Shown: one piece after another, positions 1 to 10,644 of the stretch
How the letters are laid out: each line of letters starts with the position of its first letter
Numbering within the stretch: position 1 is the first letter of the stretch
NCBI GenBank assembly: GCA_933228675.1
Contig: OW121741.1
Span: 115,677,248-115,741,247, forward strand
Direction: 5' to 3'
DNA length: 64,000 nt
Source of the DNA: Stomorhina lunata
Taxonomy: Eukaryota; Arthropoda; Insecta; Diptera; Rhiniidae
Made by a program: the position numbers and the translations under genes
The notes under the pieces: model-generated
Seen by the model: the letters and a program-made list of their open reading frames with translations, nothing else
Databases searched by the model: none
Told to the model about the DNA's origin: nothing

Positions 1-840
1 TTATTTTCTGTTTTCCAACATTTCCTTTTCGCCGTTAAGATTATGCAAAATTTTTTTAAAGATAGTGATACCAGAGGAGAAATAAAAATTTTAAAAATAT
101 AAAAAGCAAAATAGTTAAGTGTATAAAATGAAATGAGTTCTATAAAAATTTCAGATACTTATAAATGTATGTCTGTATGTGTGTGTATGGATAATTTCTA
201 ACTCTCGCACGTATTTTATGATGAAATAGTTCACAAACTTTAGAAATGGCATTAGAGGGATAGAGTGTATGTTAACTTAGTCTAAGTTGTGCTGGTATCA
301 TTGGTTGCTTTAACGGTTTTGTGGCTGACATTTATTCACGTTCTCTCATAAAATTCTAAACTTGTAGACTTCAACTTAAGAAGGCGAACGATGTACAAAT
401 ACATATTTTCTTACCTCTAAAACCACTAGCTATAAAACTACTTAGTGCAACTTATATACACACCGACATATACTATTACAAATACTAAATTCTATGCTGT
501 TATACCATTTATAAGCCATTTTCTTTGCCTTCTCCGTCTTTGGAAAATTGAAGTAATCTTGCATATTTTATTACCTTAAGGCTAACACGATTAAGAATTC
601 AACGATTCATATTTAATGAAATTCTACTTGTTGGAACTTCAGTTGGAAATAGCTACAGATAGATGATATATGTAGTTAAATTTCAAATATTTGACTATAG
701 AGGAGATGCAGAGAAGTCAGAAATAATTAAAGTTTAAAGGCGGTGCAACAGGTGTGAAGAAATAATGAATAGTTTAAGATAAAATATTAAATAAAAAGGA
801 AGAAACACAAAATAAAAAGAACAATGAAAAAGCTTCTATG
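1..840. other. AT-rich unique sequence, no gene seen
   Basis: No supported reading frame, RNA gene or transposon end is visible. The stretch is mixed-sequence AT-rich DNA with a short TGTATG-rich run near 165-190. It is the left flank of the first family A array and reads like intronic or intergenic DNA. Confidence 0.5.
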
Positions 841-3440
841 TATAAATAGTCAGTTTTCAAAAAATTTCCTATTAATAGTAAATTTTTTAAAAGATTCCTG
901 AAAAATTTCCCATAAAAATAGTAAATGTTTAAAAAATTTCCTAGAAATAGAAAATTTTTTTTAAATATTCTATTAATAATAAATTTTTGAAAAATTCAAT
1001 AAGTAGTAAATTTTTGAAAAATTTCCTATAAAAATAGTAAATTTTTGAAAAATTTCCTATAAATTTTCTATAAAAATAGTAAATTTTTAATAAATTTCCT
1101 ATAAAAAGAGTAAATTTTTGAAAAATTTCCTATAAAAATAGTAAATTTTTGAAAAATTTCCTATAAAAATAGTAAATTTTTGAAAAATTTATTATAAAAA
1201 TAGTAAATATTTGAAAAATTTCTTATAAAAATAGTAAATTTTTGAAAAATTTCCTATAAAAATAGTAAATTTTTGAAAAATTTCCTATAAAAATAGTAAA
1301 TTTTTGAAAAATAGTAAATTTTCCTATAAAAATAGTAAATTTTTAAAACATTTCCTATAAAAATAGTAAATTTTTGAAAATTAAAAATAGTAAATTTTTG
1401 AAAAATTTCCTATAAAAATAGTAAATTTTTGAAAAATTTCCTATATAAATAGTAAATTTTTGAAAAATTTCCTATAAAAATAGTAAATTTTTGAAAAATT
1501 TCCTATAAAAATAGTAAATTTTTGAAAAATTTACTATAAAAATAGTAAATTTTTGAAAAATTTCCTATAAAAATAGTAAATTTTTGAAAAATTTCCTATA
1601 AAAATAGTAAATTTTTGAAAAATTTCCTATAAAAATAGTAAATTTTTTATAAAAATTTCCTATAAAAATAGTAAATTTTTGAAAAATTTCCTATAAAAAT
1701 AATAAATTTTTGAAAAATTTCCTATAAAAATAGTACATTTTTAAAAAATTTCCTATAAAAATAGTAAATTTTTGAAAAATTTCCTATAAAAATAGTAAAT
1801 TTTTGAAAAATTTCCTATAAAAATAGTAAATTTTTAAAAAATTTCCTATAAAAATAGTAAATTTTTGAAAAATTTCCTATAAAAATAGTAAATTTTTGAA
1901 AAATTTCCTATAAAAATAGTAAATTTTTGAAAAATTTCCTATAAAAATAGTAAATTTTTGAAAAATTTTCTATAAAAATAGTAAATTTTTGAAAAATTTC
2001 CTATTAAAATATTAAAATTTTGAAAACTTTCCTATAAAAATAATAAATTTTGGTAAAAATTGTTATAAATAGTAAATTTTTGAAAAATTTCCTATAAATA
2101 GTAAATTTTTGAAAAATTTCCTTTAAATAGTAAACTTTTGAAAAATTTCCTATGCATAGTAAATTTTTGAAAAATTTCCTATAAAAATAGTAAATTTGTG
2201 AAAATTTGCCTATAAAAATAGTAAATTTGTGAAAACTTTTTATAGGCAAGTAAATTTTTGAAAAATTTCCTATAAAAATAGTAAATTTTTGAAAAAGTTC
2301 CTATAAAAATATTAAAATTTTGAAAACTTTCCTATAAAAATAATAAATTTTGGTAAAAATTGTTATAAATAGTAAATTTTTTAAAAATTTCCTATAAATA
2401 GTAAATTTTTGAAAAATTTCCTTTAAATAGTAAACTTTTGAAAAATTTCCTATGCATAGTAAATTTGTGAAAACTTGCCTATAAAAATAGTAAATTTGTG
2501 AAAACTTGCCTATAAAAATAGTAAATTTTTGAAAAATTTCCTATAAAAATAGTAAATTTTTGAAAAATTTCCTATAAAAATATTAAAATTTTGAAAACTT
2601 TCCTATAAAAATATTAAATTTTGGTAAAAATTGTTATAAATAGTAAATTTTTGAAAAATTTCCTATAAATAGTAAATTTTTGAAAAATTTCCTTTAAATA
2701 GTAAACTTTTGAAAAATTTCCTAAACATAGTAAATTTTTGAAAAATTTCCTATAAAAATAGTAAATTTGTGAAAACTTGCCTATAAAAATAGTAAATTTG
2801 TGAAAACTTGCCTATAAAAATAGTAAATTTGTGAAAACTTGCCTATAAAAATAGTAAATTTTTTTGAAAATTTCCTATAAAAATAGTAATTTTTTGAAAA
2901 ACTTCCTATAAAAGTAATAAATTTTTAAAATTAATTAATATTGAAAAATTTCCTATAAAAAAAGTAAATTTTTGAAAAATTTTAAATTTTTGAAAAACGT
3001 CGTATAAAAGTAGTAAATTTTTGAAAAACTTCCTATAAAAATAGTGAAATTTAAAAAAATTTTCTATAAAAATAGTAAATTTTTGAAAAATTTCCTACAA
3101 AAATAGTAAATGTTTTTAAAAATTTCCTATAAAATTAGTAAATTTTTGAAAAATTTAGTAAATTTTTGAAAAATTTTCTATGAAAATAGTAAATTTTTGA
3201 AAAATTTCCTATAAAAATACTAAATGTTTGAAATTTTTCTATATAAATAGTGCGGTTTTGAGAAGTTCCCTATAAAAATAGTAAATTTTCAAATAGAAAA
3301 TATTTGAAAAATTTCCTACAAATAGAAAATTTTTAAAAAATTTCCTACAGGAGTAAATTTTTAAAAAATTTTGTTTGAATAGTAAATTTTTGAAAATTTT
3401 TGTATAAATAGTAAATTTTTAAAAAATTACTTTTAGTTTT
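841..3440 (+). repeat. Family A minisatellite array A1 (mostly 31 bp, forward)
   Basis: About 80 tandem units begin with GAAAAATTTCCTATA, followed by an A-run, TAGT and AAATTTTT. The common unit is 31 bp (five As after the CTAT step), with 29 bp units mixed in. Units are most uniform at about 1020-1980. From 2007 to about 2850 variant units recur in blocks (see findings), and after 2900 the array decays. The open frame on the opposite strand at 2004-2249 is only the repeat read in translation. No coding function is proposed. Confidence 0.95.
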
Positions 3441-4230
3441 CAAAAAAAAAAACTTTGTCGATGTGTTGGTATATGTATTCATATATAAGTTTGAATATAT
3501 CTTAATCAGTTTAACAATTAGCCAGTTCAATATGTCTGCTAAAGTGCTAAATCCTAAAGTGCTATTTAGGGTCAAATAGCACGACTGTGAACACCTGTAG
3601 TATATTAACCATTGAATATTTAGATAGACGTCATACTACTACACAGAAAAGGAAAAACAACAAGAACTTTCCACATTGTCAGATTCCATTTCCAAATCAA
3701 TTGTTTGCAATTTTTTGTTTTAATTTTCGTGAGAAATTATCTGTCAACAGAAAACATATGATAAGATCAATCATGCCAATTTTTTCAAACAAAAAACGCA
3801 GAAACATGAGCGCGGCATCACTGAATTAAATAGCACGATGAGAAAACATAGGTTTGAAAGTGGTATTGTCATATAATATTTTTCAATGAGAAATACCAAC
3901 AACATCTTTATGACAGGCGTAAATATTTATGACAATATGACAATAGGACACAATAGCAGAGACTGTGAATTGGCTAAATATTTTGAAAATATCTTATTCT
4001 ATGTCATATTATGTGTTTAGTCTTAGCCTATATCATAGTTAGTATCTTAGCCTACATTTAGGTCTTAATCATTAATGTTTTTGTCTTTGTCTAAGTGTTT
4101 GCCATTTAAATATGTTTTCCTTAGTTTTTTATATTTTCATCCTTTTTAAAAAAAATTAAATATGTTATTTTTATTTTCAACATTATTGACATACATATCT
4201 TGATATTTTTGAAATATTTTTAGCTTAGTA
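3441..4230. other. Unique AT-rich spacer with short inverted motif and decayed 12-mer
   Basis: The motif GTGCTATTT (3559-3567) faces AAATAGCAC at 3574-3582 and again at 3828-3836, which could mark the ends of a small inverted-repeat element, although no clean target duplication is seen. The 80-codon frame at 3587-3829 lies between these motifs, has no recognisable domain and is probably chance. Around 4010-4110 the text resembles decayed TCTTAGTCTATG 12-mers, as in the large array at 27.3 kb. Confidence 0.4.
4010..4110 (+). repeat. Decayed copy of the TCTTAGTCTATG repeat
   Basis: Imperfect repeats such as GTCTTAGCCTATATC and GTATCTTAGCCTAC recur at roughly 12-24 bp spacing. They match the 12-mer that forms the 27.3-28.5 kb array. 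The similarity is by eye only and could be partly fortuitous in such biased sequence. Confidence 0.45.
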
Positions 4231-4911
4231 CCCAGTAAAAAATATATGGATTAATCCATAATCGAGCAACAAAGGAGTGTTGACTTGTTCATCCATTTGG
4301 AGTAATAAGCGAGCTATCGAAACTTTTTATTTTGTTTTGTTGTTTATGCCTCGCTTAATACTCCAAATTTATCAACAAGGGATGCATCAGTTAGATTTTT
4401 TTTCTTTGACATAACAAAAAATATTTTGCTCAAATTAAATTGGAATGGATCAAAAAATAATCAAATACATTTTTTTCACTTTTTTCGGTAATTGGTGAAC
4501 TTTAAATAATATTGCATGTCTTAAATAATATATTACATGTTTTAAATAATGTTTTAAATAATATATTGCATGTTTTAAATAATATATTACGCGTTGTCTT
4601 TTCTTTAATTTTCTTGGACACGTTTCCAATATAAATAAAAATCAATATTTTATTATTTTTGTAAAAAAATAACCAAATTTATATGAATGTTTACTCCCTT
4701 TATGCTCCTTTAGGAGACAAAAACGATTACTCCCTCTGTCGTCATTTTCAAGACTAAAAGGAGTACTCCATAAGGATCTTAAAAGGAGTACTCGTGTCTG
4801 CGGACATGCTGTGTTAAAAATCCTATGAGTTTCGGAGTTTTATGGAGTAATCCATTACTCGCAAAGGAGCTCTCCAAGAGTATTCTTTGGATGATCCTAT
4901 TTTTTACTGGG
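4231..4911. mobile_element. Inverted-repeat MITE with TA target duplication
   Basis: The element is bounded by perfect terminal inverted repeats, CCCAGTAAAAAATA at the left and its complement at the right, each flanked by TA (4229-4230 and 4912-4913). That is the duplication expected for the Tc1/mariner superfamily. It has no transposase frame in its 681 bp, so it would be non-autonomous. The subterminal regions carry palindromes such as TGGATTAATCCA and GGAGTACTCC. The middle (about 4500-4590) holds four imperfect copies of a TTTTAAATAATATATTGCATG-like unit. Family assignment from the TA duplication is an inference. Confidence 0.75.
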
Positions 4912-6189
4912 TAAATATTTATTTATATACTCACAAAACTTAAAATAACATAAATTTTTTATAACAGTTTTCCGTATTTTATCAAAATAAAATATTTTCA
5001 TGATACATCTATCAAAAATTTACTACATAACATACATTTATAAGTATATCGTCAGGCAAATTCGAAAGAGGAATAATAAGAGATTCATAACTTTGCAGGA
5101 AGTATAGGAAACCTTAAGATCTGATAGTTTTTTCTTTATACAAATATAGTCCTTATTCTAATTTTTTATCCCTTAATTTTCTAACTATAAGTCAAAAGAC
5201 AAACAAACAAGTTTTCGTTCAACCTTTAACATTTCATCCTGCTACATTTACTAAAGTATTTAATTTACGTTCTTTTATAGTGCACTCACCTCATTTTGGA
5301 TGGTAAAATATGCAAAATATTTAAAACGTTTAAAATGCTTTCACACACATTTCATAGAAATCTTAAAGTAAGTGAAAAATACATATAAAAGAATAACTTA
5401 ACGATTTTAAAGGGGGATGTTGGTAGTTTGTTGTTTATAGTTACTTTATACATATACTATGTATATATATATTATAAGAAAGAGTAAAATTTAAAAAAAC
5501 TTAAATTCTAACATTGGTTTAAACAAGATTTAAGTTGATTTTTACATATAATCGCATAAGTTAACTTTAAATTGAGCTTACAAATAATATTTCTTAGTTA
5601 TGACAAAAAATCATAATTTTTCTAAAATTCGATAATAAAAAATCACCCCAAGAAAAACTTACTATTCTCAAAGATATTAACAAGTATGATAATCTCATTA
5701 TGTTTTACAAATTAAAATTATTAGGCTGTTGTAAGTTTTAATAAATAAATCATGGTCAACTATTCATAGTTAATTTTTTAGTGCATACCCTTAGGAGTAT
5801 CGTCCGAATGAATTTTTAGAGCAATATAATTTCATTATAAAATTTTTAACAACTCTTATGTAAAATATTTAAACATTCTTAAAAAAAGTATATATACTAC
5901 AATAGTTTTATCGCTAAATATGTACATTAATTTTAAACAAATATTTTATTTTCTCAAAGATTCAAATTAAATATTCATTTGAAACAAGTGATTGCTATTG
6001 AATCCCCCAACTTGATATAACATCAATAACTACTTAATTTTATATTTAAACGTGTTTATGGGCCTAATATGTTTTTCTTAAGCACTTCAGGTGCACGAAA
6101 TATTAATAGACATTAAAAACAGATAACCAGTTTCATTAGTATCATTATCTGGTAGAATACACAGTGAGACAAAAAAAAAACGAAGGTTA
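4912..6189. other. Unique AT-rich spacer, no gene seen
   Basis: No supported gene, RNA or transposon end was found. A short alternating TATA run lies near 5450-5475. A consensus-like donor on the minus strand (AG followed by GTGAGT) occurs at about 5281-5290, but isolated donors of this quality are expected by chance in a sequence of this size. Confidence 0.4.
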
Positions 6190-8690
6190 AGGAATTGTTT
6201 ACAGTCAAAAACTTTTCTATAGAAAATTTTTCCAATAAAATATTTTCATTGAAAAAAATTCCGATGAAAACATTTTTAAACGAACACTGTTTTAAAGACA
6301 AAATTTTAAAACAAAAATTTTTTAAAGAAAAATCTTAGAACAAAAATTTTTTTAAGAAGAATCTTTGAACAAACATTTTTGCAAGAAAAATTTTAAGACA
6401 AAACTTTTTTCATAAAAAAAATTTAAAACCAAAAACTGATCACTAAAAAATAATTTTAAACAAAAAGATTCCTTATAGAATTCAATAGACTATAGAAAAA
6501 AATAAAAAATAATTTCTATACAAATTTTTCTTACACAAATAGCTCTTATTTTAAATATTATAACTAAAAATATTCTTAAGAAAAAATTTTAAGATGAAAG
6601 ATTCTGTAAATAAAATTTGTATAGCGAAAAATTTTTGTACAGAAAAAAAAATTTTAAAAAATGGAAATTTTGAAACTAAAGAATTTCTACTGCATTTTCA
6701 TATAGAAAAGTTTTATAGAACAACTTTTTAAATGAAATAGAAAAATTTTTATAACGAAAAATTTTGAATATGAAAAATGTTTATAGCGAAAAATTTTGAA
6801 AATGAAAAATGTTTATAATGAAAAAAATTCTATAGAAAAATTTTTTATTGATAAATTTTTATAACGAAAAATTTTCCATAGAAAAATTTTTATATAAAAA
6901 AATTTTCTAAAGAAAAATTTTTATAACTAAAATATTCTGTATAGCGGAAAACTTTTGTACGAAAAAAAAATTAAAAAAATGGGAATTTTGTAACTAAAGA
7001 TTTTCTACTGCATTTTCATACAGAAGAACAACTTTTTAAACAAAATATAAAAATTTTTATAACGAAATATTTTGAAAAAGAAAAATGTTTATAACCAAAA
7101 ATTGTGAAAATGAAAAATTTGTATAACTAAAAATATTCTATAGAAAAATTTTTATAACGAAAAGTTTTCTATAGGAAAATTTTTATAACGGAAAATTTTC
7201 TATAGAAATATTTTTATAACAAAAAATTTTCTACAGAAAAATTTTTGTAATGAAAAATTTTCTATAAAAAAAAATTTATAACTAAAATTTTTTAATGAAA
7301 AATTTTTATAATGGAAAGATTTCTATAGAAAATTTATATAACGAAAAATGTTCTAAGGAAAAGTTTTGGTAAGAGAAAGTTTTCTTTAAACAAATTTTAA
7401 TAAGGAAAAATTGTTTACAGAAAAATTTTTATCACAAAAACTATATATTTACAAAAAAATATTTTAAACTGAAAAATTTTCTATAGCAAAAGCTTAAGTT
7501 TAGCAATAAAAATTTTTCCATAGAAAAATTTTCTATAGAAAAACTTTTATAATAAAAAATTTTGTATATAAAAATTTTCATATCGAAAAATTTCTAAGGA
7601 AAAATTTTTATAATATTTTTTACAGAAAAAATTTTATAAAAAACAATTTTGTATACAGAAATTTTTATAGCGATAAATTTTCTATAGAAACCTTTTTATA
7701 ACGAAAAATTTTCTATAGAAAAATTTGTATAGCGAAAAATTTTCTAAAGAAAAAGCTTAAAATCAAAAAATTTGCAGAAGAAAATTTTTGTATCTAAAAA
7801 TTTTCTATAGAAAAAGCTTAACAACAAAAACATTTCTACAGAAAAATTTTTGTAACGAAAATTTTTTAAAACGAAATTTTCCATACAAAAATTTGTATAA
7901 CAAAATATTTTCTATAGAAAAATTTTTTTAACGAAATTGTTCTTAGAAAAATTCATATAATGAAAAAATTTTCTATAGAAAAATTTGTATAACGAAAATT
8001 TTTCTTTTTGAAAAATTTTTATAGCTAAAAATTTTCTATTGAAAAATTTTTGTTACTAAAAATTTTCTATAGAAAAATATTTAAAACGAAATTTTCTATA
8101 AAAAAATTTTTCATAGAAAAATATTCTATAGAAAGACATGACAAAAAACTTTCTACAAAAATTTTTTTATAACTAAAAATTTTCTACAGAAATTTTTTTA
8201 TAACTAAAAATTTTCTATAGAAAAATTTTGATAACGAAAAAATTTGATAACGAAAAATTTTTTGTTAAAAATTTTTATAATGAAAAATTTTCTGTGTAAA
8301 ATTTCTTATATACCGAAAAATTTTCTATAGAAAAATTTGTTATACCGAAAAATTTTTTATACCGAAAAATTTTCTATAGAAAAATTTTTTATACCGAAAA
8401 TTTTCTATAGAAAAACTTTTTATACCGAAAAATTTTCTATAGAAAAATTTTTTATACCGAAAAATTTTCTATACAAAAATTTTCTATACAAAAATTTTCC
8501 ATGGAAACATTATGTATGCCGAAAAATTTTATATAGAAAAATTTTTAATACCGAAAAATTTTCTATGAAAAAGTTGTTTATACAGAAAAATTTTCTATAG
8601 AAACATTTTAATACAGAAAAATTTTTTATAGAAACATTCTTATACCGAAAAATTTTCTAAAGAAACATTTTTATAATGAAAAATTTTAGA
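6190..8690 (+). repeat. Family B minisatellite array B1 (degenerate, forward)
   Basis: Tandem units of about 28-32 bp are built on the palindrome TTTTCTATAGAAAA, followed by an A/T run and ATAACG or ATACCG before the next GAAAAA. The left part (6190-7500) is heavily decayed. The part from about 7900, and above all 8290-8600, is clearer. The open frame at 8337-8600 is a translation of repeats, with no start context or domain. The array points toward the reverse array at 10.6-13.0 kb. Confidence 0.93.
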
Positions 8691-9106
8691 AGAAAAATTG
8701 ATTTCAAACCCTTATTTTTGTGAATTGTAAAAACCGGTTTAAATAATATAGAGATAAAAAATGCCAAAATTTAATTTTGTTGCATAGTGTCATTTAATGA
8801 AACTAAATGTCAGTTGCATGTTCAACTAAAAGCGAAATAGGTGTATACAACTTTTCTAAATTACCCTCGGGAAGAAATGAGAAAATTTAAGTACATGTTA
8901 GATTTTCTTGGGTAATGTTAGGTTTTCTACCCCACAAGTGTAGCACATGAATTAATATAAGTGCATCCGGAATAAATGGGAACATTTTCATATAAATTTA
9001 GGAGCAATTCCACGAGAGCTAAACATTAAAATATGTTAAAATTAAAATAACGTCATTAGAAACCGATTTTTTAAGTAAAAAAATAACGCCTAATTTATAA
9101 ATAAAG
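8691..9106. other. Unique AT-rich spacer
   Basis: No reading frame, RNA or element end is recognisable. Just before the next element, CCTAATTTATAAATAAAG at about 9089-9106 resembles that element's own terminus, so part of this spacer may be an older decayed copy of it. Confidence 0.35.
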
Positions 9107-9317
9107 CCCCCAATTCATAAACAAATTAAAATTATGAAATTCTTATAATTTGAAATTTGTATGGAAAATTTGAATTATAAGTTTGCTATAGCTTAATTTC
9201 TTGATTATGAATTACGGGGGAAAAATTTAGCTATGACAAGCATATAACTCAAATTTTCTGTACAAAATTCCTGCTATAAGATTTTCATAATTTTATAGTT
9301 CGTTTATGAATTAGGGG
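9107..9317. mobile_element. Foldback MITE with full-length inverted arms
   Basis: The left end CCCCCAATTCATAAAC and right end GTTTATGAATTAGGGG are near-perfect complements. The similarity continues through most of each arm, including the paired blocks AAAATTATGAAA and GGAAAATTTGAATTA, so the whole 211 bp could fold into one long imperfect hairpin. It has no coding capacity. Flanks ATAAAG and ATAAG might be a target duplication, but this is uncertain. A one-ended relative is seen at about 61757. Confidence 0.7.
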
Positions 9318-10216
9318 ATAAGAATTTGTTTAAGTGTTAAAGACACAAAATTAAGTTTTAAAAACTTTCTAAGTACCAAAGTTAAAATTTTTCAAGACAA
9401 ATATACATTTTTCTACGATACATTTATTACATTTTAATGAAAATTTATTTGTGATGTTTACGAGTAATATTTTTTCCCAAAACAATATTCAACACAAAAC
9501 CATTTAGATAAGTGATAAAGCACCAAAAAGGAAAATAATTTATGTTATCTTCGCATTACAAATAAACATAAATAAATAAATAAAAATCTTTTAAGATTTT
9601 CAATGTTTTCTGATTTCAATTTCCTGATATCTCCGAATGATTTGTTTCTTATAAAAGCCAACAATAAATTACAATTCTTTTCACAAAATGCTTTTTGTTT
9701 GAAATCATAACTAAATATAAAACTAAAAGGAAAAAATATAAATATTCAGCTCAATATCCTTAAAAGCAACAAAATATGTTTGCTATAAAATATTTACAAA
9801 AGCTATTGTATTTTACGATATGTTAAAAAATCTATTTTCTTTTTTCTCATTCAAATCATGACAAACTTCAATATGCTCCAGTTACAAATATATCTCAAAA
9901 TATTTTTGAAACATCTGTAAGTGCAAATATATTCAAACGATTTGTCTACTTTCAACGTTTATAGCAAAATTTAAAAGATATTCCATTTACTTTTTACAAG
10001 TGAGTGAAACTGAATTTGTAATGGTTTAATATAAAAAATTCTCAAAAATCAAATGAAAAAAATTGTTTCATATTTAAAATACTTAAAAAAACGAAGTAAT
10101 AAATGTCAGCAATAAAGCAACAAATTAACAGCTAAAGTCTTAAGATATCATAGAAAATTTTAGATTTTATTATTAGAATAGTTGTCTTCTCTGATTATAA
10201 CTTTTCGATACCAGAG
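9318..10216. other. Unique AT-rich spacer, no gene seen
   Basis: A-rich mixed sequence without supported coding, RNA or repeat structure. It forms most of the spacer between two facing family B arrays. Confidence 0.4.
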
Positions 10217-10573
10217 GCCAAATTACCGCATTCGATATCGATCGAAAACTAAGACTTTTGAGCAAATATTGTGCAGTATACTTTAGGGATGTTCAAAGTT
10301 AATTCGATGCAAAAAGTTTATTGAAATTTGGTATCCATTTTGATATATTTTTAAAAACATATAGATCAATTAAAACTCTTTTGATTATCCATTAAGGATC
10401 TTTAAGGATTTAAGTTAATCACCTAAACTAAAGACTATTTTTAGGCATAAGACAAATTAAACTGGTGCCAAATTACCGCATATCTAAGATTTCGATCGAT
10501 ATCGAATGCTGTAATTTGGCATCAGTTTAATCTGTCTTATGCCTAAAAATAGTCTTTAGTTAAGGCGATTGAT
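10217..10573. mobile_element. Composite foldback element
   Basis: An inner inverted repeat has arms at 10414-10481 and 10506-10573 (about 68 bp each, few mismatches) around a 24-bp loop containing the self-complementary TCGATCGA. A further 31-bp block at 10217-10247 is the complement of 10490-10520 with one mismatch, so the loop and inner right arm pair equally well with an outer segment. The sequence GCCAAATTAC recurs in each arm. There is no coding potential. It looks like a nested or rearranged foldback MITE. Confidence 0.65.
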
Positions 10574-10644
10574 TTCTTATTTGATCTAAATTTCTTGGGA
10601 GCGTTCTCTTGAGGCAAGATAAAATAAGTCACTGAGATCACACT

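Noticed and set aside
3587..3829. 80-codon plus-strand gene
   Set aside because: No domain and no supporting signals. It lies between inverted GTGCTATTT/AAATAGCAC motifs and may be inside a small element.
5270..5295. Minus-strand exon end at GTGAGT (similar sites near 415, 26695 and 43445)
   Set aside because: Isolated donor consensus occurs many times by chance at this size and composition; no acceptor or open frame of note accompanies it.
8337..8600. Lys/Phe-rich small proteins in arrays (also 2004-2249, 10712-10921, 21376-21588, 46131-46343, 58478-59781)
   Set aside because: All are family A or B repeat units without stops in one frame; the encoded text is periodic and AT-driven.
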